Below, piece by piece: positions 7,898 to 14,615 of a stretch of DNA of 19,043 nt. Position 1 is the stretch's first letter. Each line of letters starts with the position of its first letter. The position numbers and the translations under genes were made by a program. Under the pieces are notes generated by a model. The model saw nothing but the letters and a program-made list of their open reading frames with translations. It was not told the origin of the DNA and did no database searches. Source of the stretch: Faecalibacterium sp. (lineage in GTDB: Bacteria; Bacillota; Clostridia; Oscillospirales; Ruminococcaceae); NCBI GenBank assembly GCA_020025825.1, contig JAHHRL010000019.1, positions 1 to 19,043 of the forward strand, in the 5' to 3' direction.

Positions 7898-8260
7898 TTA
7901 GTTATTTTCTGTGGAAGGCTCCGGTTCCGGCTTCCACGGCTCACTATCCAAAATACTGGGACAAGTATGCCACCGTTCCTCGTCACTGTTATAGGTAGTC
8001 TCCAGCCATTCGGCAGCCTGTTTACGGCCTTCCTCTGTAAAAGGAAAGGTCTTTTTAATATGCAGTGCAGGGTCTGTGTACTCCTTTGCCCACGGCTCCG
8101 GCCAAATTGTACCAGCCAAAACAGGAACTTCTTCCTCGGTTCCGTCCTCTTTTTGCTGTATTTCTTTTTTTGTTGTAAAATAATAGCGCATACCAAAATG
8201 GGCTCCGCTATACTCATTTTTAGATTTGAAATAGTGCAGCATGGGAATTGTACCAAGCAT
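7898..8260 (-). CDS. Conserved-looking protein of unknown function, 120 aa
   Basis: I do not recognise this family. The protein starts MLGTIPMLHYFKSKNEYSGA, has an aromatic-rich central part (FGMRYYFTTKKE, LAGTIWPEPWAKEYTD), then a helical TEEGRKQAAEWLETTYN segment and an acidic/proline tail ending EPEPSTENN. It has no signal peptide or membrane segment, so it is probably cytoplasmic. GGAGGTG lies 7 nt before the ATG at 8260; the frame extends upstream but without a comparable ribosome binding site. It has its own extended -10 promoter and lies between the hydratase operon and a tRNA gene. Confidence 0.7.
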   Translation of the reverse strand: MLGTIPMLHYFKSKNEYSGAHFGMRYYFTTKKEIQQKEDGTEEEVPVLAGTIWPEPWAKEYTDPALHIKKTFPFTEEGRKQAAEWLETTYNSDEERWHTCPSILDSEPWKPEPEPSTENN

Positions 8261-8307
8261 ATCTACACCTCCTATGGAATACTTTATCATTAGTTGAAAT
8301 TGCACTT

Positions 8308-8316
8308 ATTGTAGCA
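8308..8316 (-). promoter_or_regulatory. Extended -10 promoter for the 120-aa protein
   Basis: The minus strand reads TGCTACAAT (TGn plus TACAAT), about 50 nt before the ATG at 8260. The -35 region is weak. Confidence 0.5.
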
Positions 8317-8352
8317 TATTTTATAAGCTTTTGCACGTGAATGGAAAAAGAG

Positions 8353-8380
8353 TTGACTTTTTTTACATGTGCGCTATAAT
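8353..8380 (+). promoter_or_regulatory. Promoter of tRNA-Gly
   Basis: A TTGACT -35 box (8353-8358), 16-nt spacer and perfect TATAAT -10 box (8375-8380) lie 15 nt before the mature tRNA 5' end. This is a strong sigma-A type promoter. Confidence 0.85.
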
Positions 8381-8395
8381 GATTAAGCATTCTAT

Positions 8396-8471
8396 GCGGG
8401 GATAGCTCATCCGGTAGAGCGGCTGCTTCCCAAGCAGCAGGCGGCGGGTTCGAGACCCGTTCTCCGCTCCA
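8396..8471 (+). tRNA. tRNA-Gly (anticodon CCC)
   Basis: A 76-nt tRNA with encoded CCA. The acceptor stem pairs GCGGGGA (8396-8402) with TCTCCGC (8461-8467), including one G-U pair. The anticodon stem is GCTGC/GCAGC with loop TTCCCAA, giving anticodon CCC at 8429-8431. The T arm is CGGGTTCGAGACCCG-like, and the discriminator is U, as expected for bacterial tRNA-Gly. A strong promoter precedes it and a terminator follows. It probably provides the chromosomal attachment site for the element that begins downstream (inference from the adjacent integrase). Confidence 0.97.
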
Positions 8472-8476
8472 TAAAT

Positions 8477-8522
8477 AAAGGCCTAGTTGATTCTAAGAGA
8501 TTGGAATTGACTAGGCCTTTTT
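8477..8522 (+). terminator. Terminator of tRNA-Gly
   Basis: An 11-bp arm AAAGGCCTAGT pairs with ACTAGGCCTTT, with further ATTC/GAAT pairing inside across a small internal loop, and a T run follows. It lies 5 nt after the tRNA. Confidence 0.9.
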
Positions 8523-8795
8523 CTCGTAATATTGTTCAAAGCGTTTCAGGGGCAAGGTGGAACTCCTTGTTCCGGGTAAGATTCTGCTTGACTGCAAGCC
8601 AGCAGTCACTAAGCTGAAAAATGGCTTCGGTGGAACTCTTGCAATGCATAGTCGTAGGTATCTCCCAGCGGGATCTGGGTCGCAGAAAAACAGCTGGTCG
8701 CTGTTCCACGCTTTGATCTCTTTATTGTGAATTGCGACTTTTTTTGCCATTATACTAAACATTTCAAATTACAAAGGCAAAGAAAGGAGCACAAA
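8523..8795 (+). other. Non-coding junction between tRNA terminator and integrase, with repeats
   Basis: 273 nt with no convincing gene. GGTGGAACTC occurs twice in direct orientation (8556-8565 and 8629-8638), and its core GTTCCAC occurs inverted at 8703-8709. The first copy sits in a CAAGG/CCTTG hairpin; a GACTGC/GCAGTC stem lies near 8590-8608 and CCCAG/CTGGG arms at 8664-8679. By position this would be the left attachment region, and the repeats could be integrase arm-type sites (inference). A TATACT at 8751-8756 may be the integrase -10 box, but no good -35 is seen. Confidence 0.45.
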
Positions 8796-9812
8796 ATGAT
8801 TTGTAAAAATTGCCACTGTGATGTCCCCACTGGGAAATTTTGTTTGTTCTGTGGTTGGGATCAAAACCACATCCCCGCAGACTGTACTTTAGAAAAAATT
8901 CATGCGCGTTGGGTACGCGGCAAACATTATCGTGAACTGACGCGTGCCGGTAAAGCTGGCTACGACCTTGCATGGCGCAGACGGCTTTGTTGTTTAGCTG
9001 ATAAAAAGATAAATCAGATTTCATTATCTGAATATCAGGAGATTTTGGATGCAATGGCCGATGAAGGTCTATCCAAGAGCACACAGGCTAAAGTCCAACA
9101 TCTGATTAGTCAATTATCTCAGTTGGCCATAGCTGAAGGCATCCTGATTAGGAATCCTGCTTGTAATTTGATTTTGGAAGGCCGAAGCAGTCGGGAAACA
9201 CTTCCTTTTGAAGACCATCATATTGCAGCACTACTGCAATATGTGCAAAATCCAGAAGCAACTTATCTGGAAGCTGCCAAAATTACTTTAACTTTGATTT
9301 TCACAGGTTACAGACCCGAAGAACTTTTCAGCATTCGTCGCTGCAATGTAAACCCGCAAGAAGGTTTTCTGATTGCCGGTTCCAAGACGGAAGCCGGAAA
9401 GAATCGGATCGTACCTGTTGTTGATATTATTGCACCCTTTCTGACAGAATGGTATCTTTCCTGCCCACAAGACCCAGATGCATATTTGATTCGCAGCGCA
9501 AGAGGTGGAAAGGTTGTTCTAAATAATTGGAGGGCGCGCCAGTTTTATCCTATGACACAAGAACTGGGCATCAATCGCCCAGATCAGATTGCATCAAAAA
9601 CAAAAGTTCCGCATATCACCCCCTACTCTGCACGGCATACATTCGCTACGCTGGCGTGGCGAGCCGATGTAGATTCCAATGCCTTGACCAAGATGATTGG
9701 TCACGCCAGCATAAAAACAACTGCAAAGCATTACATTCACCGAGATTTCATGAAAATGCGAGCCGAAGCCAATAAAATTTCAGAATTTTGGCTATCCGGC
9801 CATGCAGTATAA
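8796..9812 (+). CDS. int: Tyrosine recombinase (integrase) with N-terminal zinc ribbon
   Basis: A 338-residue site-specific recombinase, expected to integrate and excise the element. The N-terminus has C3-x2-C6 and C16-x2-C19, a likely zinc ribbon (arm-site or regulatory domain). A SAM-like core-binding helical domain follows (about 70-125), then the catalytic domain: Arg173 (TGYRPEELFSI), Lys197 region, box II TPYSARHTFAT (Arg280), Gly-His303, and nucleophile Tyr313 (TTAKHYIH). The usual His of HxxR is Tyr277, a substitution familiar from many Firmicutes integrases. AAAGGAG precedes the ATG at 8796; the longer open frame upstream lacks such a site. It lies just downstream of tRNA-Gly in the same orientation, typical of tRNA-integrated elements. 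Confidence 0.92.
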   Translation: MICKNCHCDVPTGKFCLFCGWDQNHIPADCTLEKIHARWVRGKHYRELTRAGKAGYDLAWRRRLCCLADKKINQISLSEYQEILDAMADEGLSKSTQAKVQHLISQLSQLAIAEGILIRNPACNLILEGRSSRETLPFEDHHIAALLQYVQNPEATYLEAAKITLTLIFTGYRPEELFSIRRCNVNPQEGFLIAGSKTEAGKNRIVPVVDIIAPFLTEWYLSCPQDPDAYLIRSARGGKVVLNNWRARQFYPMTQELGINRPDQIASKTKVPHITPYSARHTFATLAWRADVDSNALTKMIGHASIKTTAKHYIHRDFMKMRAEANKISEFWLSGHAV

Positions 9813-9828
9813 TCTATAACACAGCCGT

Positions 9829-9863
9829 AAACAGGCACGACAATTTGTCGTGCCTGTTTTTTT
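9829..9863 (+). terminator. Terminator between int and parA
   Basis: CAGGCACGACA (9832-9842) pairs with TGTCGTGCCTG (9846-9856) across a 3-nt loop, followed by seven T residues. A TATAAT at 9808-9813, overlapping the int stop, lies just before it; if used as a promoter, the hairpin would be in the parA leader. Confidence 0.88.
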
Positions 9864-9898
9864 ATATCACACAGAAAAAGAAAGAGAGGTCACTCACT

Positions 9899-10726
9899 AT
9901 GAAAATCATTGCAATCGCCAATCAGAAAGGCGGCGTCGGCAAAACCACTACCACAATCAACTTGGCAGCAGCTTTAACAAAACAAGGAAAACGGGTTCTC
10001 TGCATTGACTTTGACCCACAGGGAAACCTTTCCGCTTGTCTAGGCTATGACGCTGATAATGCCAAAGATACCCCTACAATTAGCGAGCTGATGCTTGCAG
10101 AAGCAGCTCCCACCATGATGGGCAATGCGATTACTTCCAATCTGGAGGACCTGATTCAACACAATACAGAAGGTATTGATTATGTACCCAGCAATCTGTT
10201 GCTGGCATCTGCCGATGTGTTTCTGGCTGGTGCTATGCAGCGTGAATTAACTTTGAAGCGCATTCTTGCCAGCTGTCCCCTTTCAGAACGATATGACTTC
10301 ATCTTCATCGACTGTTTACCTTCGCTGGGCATTTTGCTCACGAATGCGCTGGCAGCTGCCGACAGCGTTCTGATTCCTTTACAGGCACAAAAGCTGGCAC
10401 TGGACGGTCTGACCCTGCTGATGCAGGTCATCCAGCTTGCTCAGCGCACCATCAATCCGTCGCTGCACATCGAGGGTATTGTAGTTACCATGATGACCGG
10501 CACAATCTTGAGCCGCAGTGTTGTGACCTCTTTGATTGAAGCCTATGGACCTCTGGTATATACCACAGCAATCAGCTCCAGCGTAACTGCTGGCAACAGT
10601 ACCACTGAACAGCGCAGTCTGGTTGCAGATGCCGAAAAGCGTCATCGTGGACCGAACCTTGGAATGGAATACATCGACCTCACAAACGAATTTCTGATGA
10701 AACAGGAGGAACAGAAAAATGGCTAA
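9899..10726 (+). CDS. parA: ParA/Soj-family partition ATPase
   Basis: A 275-residue deviant-Walker P-loop ATPase that would drive partition or copy maintenance of the element with the adjacent ParB. The Walker A motif is KGGVGKTT (10-17, with the signature Lys10), Walker A' is CIDFDPQGNLS, and Walker B is DFIFIDCLPSLGIL (the usual CPPS has Leu in place of the first Pro). The ATG at 9899 is preceded by GAGAGG; the open frame continues upstream into the terminator and is not translated there. The 3' end overlaps parB by 8 nt, indicating translational coupling. There is no N-terminal HTH, so it is a small Soj-like (type Ib) ParA rather than a P1-type autorepressor. Confidence 0.95.
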   Translation: MKIIAIANQKGGVGKTTTTINLAAALTKQGKRVLCIDFDPQGNLSACLGYDADNAKDTPTISELMLAEAAPTMMGNAITSNLEDLIQHNTEGIDYVPSNLLLASADVFLAGAMQRELTLKRILASCPLSERYDFIFIDCLPSLGILLTNALAAADSVLIPLQAQKLALDGLTLLMQVIQLAQRTINPSLHIEGIVVTMMTGTILSRSVVTSLIEAYGPLVYTTAISSSVTAGNSTTEQRSLVADAEKRHRGPNLGMEYIDLTNEFLMKQEEQKNG

Positions 10727-11651
10727 GCTGGAAATCAAAACAAGTCAGCAGAAGATTCCGTCGGAGTTATCCACGTTGCTATTTGGCATTTCTCCTGAGC
10801 AAAAGCAATCCGCAGACCTGCAAAAGCAGGTGCAAGATATTTCTCTGGAGCAGCTGCATCCGTTCCGAAACCACCCGTTTAAGGTGTTGGACGATAAGGA
10901 CATGGCCGACATGGTGGAAAGCGTTACACAATTTGGCGTATTAGTTCCTGCCATCGCACGTCCCGACCCTAATGGCGGTTATGAGTTGATTGCCGGCCAC
11001 CGCAGACACCATGCGTGCCAGTTGGCCGGAATGGTAACCATGCCGGTTCTTGTTCGAGAAATGGACGACGATGAAGCTACCATCATTATGGTAGACAGCA
11101 ACCTGCAACGTGAAACCTTGCTCCCCAGCGAGCGAGCTTTCGCCTACAAGATGAAGCTAGATGCCATGAAGCGACAGGCCGGCAGACCTGCAAAAGAAAA
11201 TATGTCCCAACTTGGGACACAAAAACGTTCGGACCAACTTCTTGCCGAGCAAATGGGTCAAAGCCGTAATCAAATCCAGCGATTTATCCGCTTGACCGAG
11301 TTGGTTCGCCCTTTACTTGACTTGGTAGATGAAAAGAAACTACCCATCAATCCAGCCTATGAACTTTCTTTTTTGAAGCACGATGAGCAGCAACTGCTGC
11401 TTGAGGAAATGGAACACACAAACACAGTTCCTTCCCTTGCACAAGCGCAGCAGCTGAAACAGTACAGCCAAGAAGGAAAACTTTCATCTGCAGTGATTGA
11501 AGTTATCCTATCTGAAGAAAAGAAACCCCATCGAGAACAGGTTCTCTTAGACAGTCGTACACTTCACAGATACTTCCCCAAGAGTTACACCACGAAGCAA
11601 ATGGAAGAAACCATCCTTCAGCTACTGGAAAAATGGCAGCAGGAACAGTAA
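10719..11651 (+). CDS. parB: ParB/Spo0J-family partition protein
   Basis: A 310-residue DNA-binding CTPase-type partition protein. The N-terminal ParB domain starts at about residue 40 (ISLEQLHPFRNHPFKVLDDK), with box motif ELIAGHRRHHACQLAGM (GHRR in place of the usual GERR) and DDDEATIIMVDSNLQRE (ENxQRE-like). The central HTH is LLAEQMGQSRNQIQRFIRLT. A C-terminal region rich in Gln/Leu probably mediates dimerisation. AGGAGG lies before the ATG, within the end of parA. A perfect 17-bp palindrome at 11203-11219, encoding MSQLGT in the linker before the HTH, is noted separately. The family is certain; its target centromere site is not identified. Confidence 0.95.
   Translation: MAKLEIKTSQQKIPSELSTLLFGISPEQKQSADLQKQVQDISLEQLHPFRNHPFKVLDDKDMADMVESVTQFGVLVPAIARPDPNGGYELIAGHRRHHACQLAGMVTMPVLVREMDDDEATIIMVDSNLQRETLLPSERAFAYKMKLDAMKRQAGRPAKENMSQLGTQKRSDQLLAEQMGQSRNQIQRFIRLTELVRPLLDLVDEKKLPINPAYELSFLKHDEQQLLLEEMEHTNTVPSLAQAQQLKQYSQEGKLSSAVIEVILSEEKKPHREQVLLDSRTLHRYFPKSYTTKQMEETILQLLEKWQQEQ
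11203..11219. repeat. Perfect 17-bp palindrome inside parB
   Basis: TGTCCCAACTTGGGACA consists of 8-bp perfect arms around a single central C. It lies in the variable linker of parB. It may be a protein-binding site (a parS-like or operator site), or it may be chance within coding sequence. Confidence 0.6.
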
Positions 11652-11685
11652 GCTGCTTTTCATTCAGTAAAGCTGGAGGTCTATT

Positions 11686-12150
11686 ATGTTTTTTACCAGT
11701 TTATTAATATTTGTTCTTTGGCTTTCTCTCGTTATCTTCCTTTTTTCATTCTTAATTCTTAATTGTGTACTTATGCTTCCTCATAATATGAGTGCATTGT
11801 GGGCTATTGTCATTGCAATGGTCATTTCTTCTATTTATGCCATTTGCGAAATGCAGATTTTTGTCAACGGAATTCCAAAAGAGCTAAGCATCAAAAGTAC
11901 CCCCACAAAGACGATTAAAAAAGAGAAATCTTTCCCGAACATACTTCCTTCTTTCTGCGATATGCTTACGTCCTTGTGTGCAATCCTTTTTGGCTCTACT
12001 TTTCTTGTAGCTTATGCTTACATGTGGTACAGCTTAATACTTAATGCGTTTTTAGAACTCACAGCGTACCCCCCCATCATGTGTAAAATTGTGTCTATCT
12101 TGGGCGGGTTATGTGGAGCTATTTTTATGATTTATAGTGTATCAGAATAA
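11686..12150 (+). CDS. Small multi-pass membrane protein of unknown function
   Basis: I do not recognise this 154-residue protein. Hydropathy by eye gives four membrane segments: about 3-31, 34-57, 90-115 and 131-152. A basic soluble loop (about 65-85, PTKTIKKEKSFPN) lies between the second and third. The gene is noticeably more A/T-rich than parAB, suggesting a different origin. GGAGG lies 6-7 nt before the ATG. It follows parB by 34 nt and precedes a terminator, so it is probably the last gene of the parAB transcript. Small membrane proteins in integrative elements may act in surface exclusion or conjugation, but nothing here shows that. Confidence 0.7.
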   Translation: MFFTSLLIFVLWLSLVIFLFSFLILNCVLMLPHNMSALWAIVIAMVISSIYAICEMQIFVNGIPKELSIKSTPTKTIKKEKSFPNILPSFCDMLTSLCAILFGSTFLVAYAYMWYSLILNAFLELTAYPPIMCKIVSILGGLCGAIFMIYSVSE

Positions 12151-12248
12151 TGGTTCTATTATGATAGACACCATTGGAGAAACAAAAAAGCGAAGATTCC
12201 AAGAAGTGATTTCATTCAAGTATTCAACTAAAACAGAAATAGAAATAG

Positions 12249-12274
12249 AAAGCGCGGCTTATTGCCGCGCTTTT
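12249..12274 (+). terminator. Terminator after the parAB-membrane protein transcript
   Basis: AAAGCGCGGC pairs with GCCGCGCTTT around a TTATT loop, followed by TTTTCTT. It starts about 100 nt after the membrane-protein stop; the stretch in between (12151-12248) is A-rich and shows no gene. Confidence 0.85.
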
Positions 12275-12296
12275 CTTATGATGAGGAGAATTCTTT

Positions 12297-12635
12297 ATGA
12301 AATTAACCAAATCCCTGTGCCGCAAACTAATGCGCAAGCAGCTTGGTACACGCGGCATCCCCCGTATCCAGTGGGCTGCGTCGAACGAACACAACCCATT
12401 GGGTAAAAAAGCCATTGCCCGTTTGGGGGATAACCTTATGGTCTATTTTTCTAAACGCATCTGTTGCGATGAAACCGGCGAATGGTTTGAAACAGATGAA
12501 ATTTGGATGGTGATTGTCCCCATAGAATCCTCTTGGATTCACATCTTCCCCAAAAACAATAATGCGTTATCTCTTCTGTTTGACGCAAACAGTCTGGAAC
12601 TACTACCAAGAACGACCGAAGTAATTAAGGAGTGA
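12297..12635 (+). CDS. Hypothetical 112-aa protein
   Basis: I do not recognise this family. It has a basic N-terminus (MKLTKSLCRKLMRKQLGTRG), a central segment with CCDETGEWFETDEIWMVIVP, and a C-terminus of alternating hydrophobic and polar residues (SSWIHIFPKNNNALSLLFDA). There is no signal peptide or membrane segment. A GAGGAG ribosome binding site precedes the ATG. It begins just after a terminator and lies 3 nt before the SpoVG-like gene, so the two are cotranscribed. Its function cannot be assigned. Confidence 0.7.
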   Translation: MKLTKSLCRKLMRKQLGTRGIPRIQWAASNEHNPLGKKAIARLGDNLMVYFSKRICCDETGEWFETDEIWMVIVPIESSWIHIFPKNNNALSLLFDANSLELLPRTTEVIKE

Positions 12636-12638
12636 GCC

Positions 12639-12893
12639 ATGCATTATCAGATTGAGAATTTTTGTGCGGCAACCAACCGCACAACCCTTTGTGCTACTGC
12701 AGACCTGATTTTGGAAAACAAAGTCTGTATTTGTGGAATCAAACTAATCCGCAACCGAAACGGAACATTATTTCTATCTTTTCCCACTCATAAGTTGGGA
12801 GATTGTTATGTCGAAATCATTCGTATGCTTGACCCCTCCATGCAAAAATCTATCGAGCAAGAAATGATAGCACTATACCAGCGCAAATCTTAA
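12639..12893 (+). CDS. SpoVG-like small protein
   Basis: An 84-residue protein whose middle matches the SpoVG pattern: CATADLILENKVCICGIKLI, then RNRNGTLFLSFPTHKLGD (compare 'V.+I.++.+.+G.FV..PS+'), ending in a helix MQKSIEQEMIALYQ. SpoVG proteins are 80-100 residues and bind nucleic acid, acting as global regulators in Firmicutes; element-borne copies are common. The match is by eye and moderate. AAGGAGTG precedes the ATG. The upstream hypothetical gene ends 3 nt earlier. A hairpin within its first codons is described separately. Other identities remain possible. Confidence 0.6.
   Translation: MHYQIENFCAATNRTTLCATADLILENKVCICGIKLIRNRNGTLFLSFPTHKLGDCYVEIIRMLDPSMQKSIEQEMIALYQRKS
12662..12684 (+). 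repeat. Hairpin at the start of the SpoVG-like gene
   Basis: TTGTGCGG (12662-12669) and CCGCACAA (12677-12684) form a perfect 8-bp stem around a CAACCAA loop, about 25 nt into the coding region. The same GTGCGG/CCGCAC words recur in the leader of the next gene. Confidence 0.6.
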
Positions 12894-12909
12894 TTTCATT
12901 TATGTCAAT

Positions 12910-12963
12910 CCGCACATTTGGTGCGCTTTGAATATTAAAAGTGCGGTGGCAGGACATCGCACA
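12910..12963 (+). promoter_or_regulatory. Structured leader of the 505-aa secreted protein
   Basis: CGCAC (12911-12915) pairs with GTGCG (12921-12925), loop ATTTG. A second stem pairs GTGCG (12941-12945) with CGCAC (12958-12962) around a 12-nt loop containing GTGGCAGGACAT. As an alternative, CCGCAC (12910-12915) can pair with GTGCGG (12941-12946), so the leader can switch folds. The AGAAAGGA ribosome binding site follows at 12971-12978, outside the stems. The role is inference. Confidence 0.5.
12943..12956 (+). repeat. Left copy of 14-nt inverted repeat flanking the surface gene
   Basis: GCGGTGGCAGGACA is the exact reverse complement of 14552-14565. It lies mainly in the loop of the second leader hairpin, before the ribosome binding site of the secreted-protein gene. 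Confidence 0.85.
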
Positions 12964-12987
12964 ATACCAAAGAAAGGATAATTTGTC

Positions 12988-14505
12988 ATGTATTTTGAAA
13001 AGAAGAAATTGGCAGCTTTGGCTATTGCAGCCATTGTAAGCGCAACCGGTATTGCTCCTGCAGCTTTTGCCGCAGAACCTTTTACTGCACCTACCCCATC
13101 TGCAGTTGCTGCACACCCCAACAACACCATGAGCCCCACTAAGACAGTTTACCCCATTGGTACTAAAACCTTTTATAAGGTTACCGGCACGCAGGTTTCT
13201 TATGCCGACCGAGATGATGGCACCGGCTATATTGCTGTACCGTCTGCTTACATTTCCGGTAGTGAGTACAATCCTGACAACATTGCTTACGGTATGTATG
13301 TTACCAATGACGGCTCTGTCCACTTCGTTGATTTGAGCCTGTGCGCAGAGAACAACGGTACCTACACTTGGTACCACGGCACAAAGGATTCTGCCACTGT
13401 TTCGTCTGATGTAGACACTGCAACCAACAATGACCCCACAATGGGAACCGACTTCTACATCAACATTGAAAAAGATGCTATCAATCCCGATGGCACCGAT
13501 TCTGAGGAAGTCGTTATCAATGGCACTAACGACCCCCGTGTAGACTATGAAATCACTGTCAGCACGAAATCCAGCTACCAGCTGAATGTTACAGTGCCTA
13601 TGTTTGTTTGTATGTATGGTTACGGCGGTGATGGCAGCATCGTAGAGCCTACCTCTGATGCATACCGCTTGGAGAATGCTTCCACCCGTAACGCAGATAC
13701 TTCTGCAACGATTGTAGATGTTACCAAGCTGACCCACTACACACGCATTTATGACGAGAACCATTCCAACGAAGAACTGTACGCAATCGCTTATAACAAG
13801 GTAACCGGCGACTACATGTACTGGTACAGCCAGCCTACCGTTTCTTTAGACCAAGATTGGATTTACAACAACCAGATTAAGGACTTGCACCTGAATGCAT
13901 CCGGTGAGTGCTACGTTATCTATATCGACGGCGAATGGCACTTTAAGACCAGCGGCGTTTTGGAAGGCGATACCTTGAAGGAAACTGTTCCCGGTGTTGA
14001 AAGCAACCACGCTCTGGCTGCTGACTTTGTATACGGTGAATGGAACTTTGGCACCGCACCTCAGGTTGGCGACAAACTGGAAGGCGGCAAAAACGAAGGC
14101 ATGCCTGTTGATATTTCCGGCATTCAGGCAGTTCCCCACACTTGGAAACTCGTACCTTTGAATAAGAAAGCAACCGACCTGAAGCGCGGCGAACTGACCA
14201 TGAGCATTGCTCCTGTTACCGCATTCAGCAATGCATCTGCAATTGACCTGTCCACTGCAAGCGGCAAGCTGGATATTACCGAGCGTGGCTGGCTCTTGGA
14301 TGCACCGACACTGAACGATGATGGCAGTGTCAAGACCAAGACCTCTTTGGGCTTGATTACCAATGCACAGATGGCTGGTGGTGCAATCAACGATGCTGGC
14401 TGCACCAGCGTTGTGAGCGTCTACTACACTGTTATGCCTGGTACTACCATTCAGAACAGTGAAACCAACTCCACTGTTGCAAACGGTGCTGACAGCAACC
14501 GCTAA
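12988..14505 (+). CDS. Secreted surface protein of unknown family, 505 aa
   Basis: The first gene of a cell-surface module. A signal peptide is evident: basic MYFEKKK, hydrophobic LAALAIAAIVSATGIAPAA, and AFA|AEP cleavage near residue 28. The mature protein starts with a Pro/Ala/Thr-rich stretch, then becomes an acidic, Thr/Asn/Tyr-rich, beta-strand-like sequence typical of extracellular proteins. The segment at roughly 185-245 (YQLNVTVPMFVCMYGYGG, DAYRLENAS) resembles the 'VTVP..V......Y.I.N.S' strand pattern of gut Clostridia surface proteins near sortases or TasA-like subunits; this is recollection, not a domain match. No LPxTG motif or C-terminal anchor is present. AGAAAGGA precedes the ATG. 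It may be a shed or fibre-forming subunit handled by the downstream membrane and sortase proteins. Confidence 0.8.
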   Translation: MYFEKKKLAALAIAAIVSATGIAPAAFAAEPFTAPTPSAVAAHPNNTMSPTKTVYPIGTKTFYKVTGTQVSYADRDDGTGYIAVPSAYISGSEYNPDNIAYGMYVTNDGSVHFVDLSLCAENNGTYTWYHGTKDSATVSSDVDTATNNDPTMGTDFYINIEKDAINPDGTDSEEVVINGTNDPRVDYEITVSTKSSYQLNVTVPMFVCMYGYGGDGSIVEPTSDAYRLENASTRNADTSATIVDVTKLTHYTRIYDENHSNEELYAIAYNKVTGDYMYWYSQPTVSLDQDWIYNNQIKDLHLNASGECYVIYIDGEWHFKTSGVLEGDTLKETVPGVESNHALAADFVYGEWNFGTAPQVGDKLEGGKNEGMPVDISGIQAVPHTWKLVPLNKKATDLKRGELTMSIAPVTAFSNASAIDLSTASGKLDITERGWLLDAPTLNDDGSVKTKTSLGLITNAQMAGGAINDAGCTSVVSVYYTVMPGTTIQNSETNSTVANGADSNR

Positions 14506-14521
14506 ATCTCCAATGCTCCTT

Positions 14522-14590
14522 GTGAAGAATTGATATCAACGGCCGAAACGGTGTCCTGCCACCGCTTCGACCGTTTCATGGGTTCTTCAC
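14522..14590 (+). promoter_or_regulatory. Large structured intergenic element after the secreted-protein gene
   Basis: The outer stem pairs GTGAAGAA (14522-14529) with TTCTTCAC (14583-14590). Inside, two folds compete: CGAAACGGTG (14544-14553) with CACCGCTTCG (14560-14569; one A-C mismatch, loop TCCTGC), or GAAACGG (14545-14551) with CCGTTTC (14571-14577). A TTGATATCAA palindrome sits at 14530-14539. No U tract follows, so it is not a classical terminator; an mRNA processing or stability element is more likely. Confidence 0.6.
14552..14565 (+). repeat. Right copy of 14-nt inverted repeat flanking the surface gene
   Basis: TGTCCTGCCACCGC is the exact reverse complement of 12943-12956. It spans the TCCTGC loop and one side of the stem of the intergenic hairpin, 47 nt after the secreted-protein stop. 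Confidence 0.85.
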
Positions 14591-14615
14591 CCAAATATAT
14601 ATTCAGGAGGTTTTT

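Noticed and set aside
8556..8573. GGTGGAACTC resembles the T-box core (GGTGGNACC) near a tRNA-Gly gene
   Set aside because: The full antiterminator sequence, specifier loop and downstream terminator are absent, and the region follows rather than precedes a tRNA-related gene; resemblance is limited to a few bases.
8511..8762. Minus-strand open frame of 83 codons between tRNA and int
   Set aside because: No ribosome binding site, unusual composition, and it overlaps the tRNA terminator and the repeat motifs.
12137..12406. Plus-strand open frame of 89 codons spanning a terminator
   Set aside because: It runs through the GCGCGGC hairpin and overlaps the better-supported 112-aa gene in another frame.
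12850..13764. Minus-strand open frame of 304 codons
   Set aside because: Antisense to the secreted-protein gene, which has a signal peptide and ribosome binding site; the antisense frame is rich in Cys/Val/Arg as expected of a shadow.
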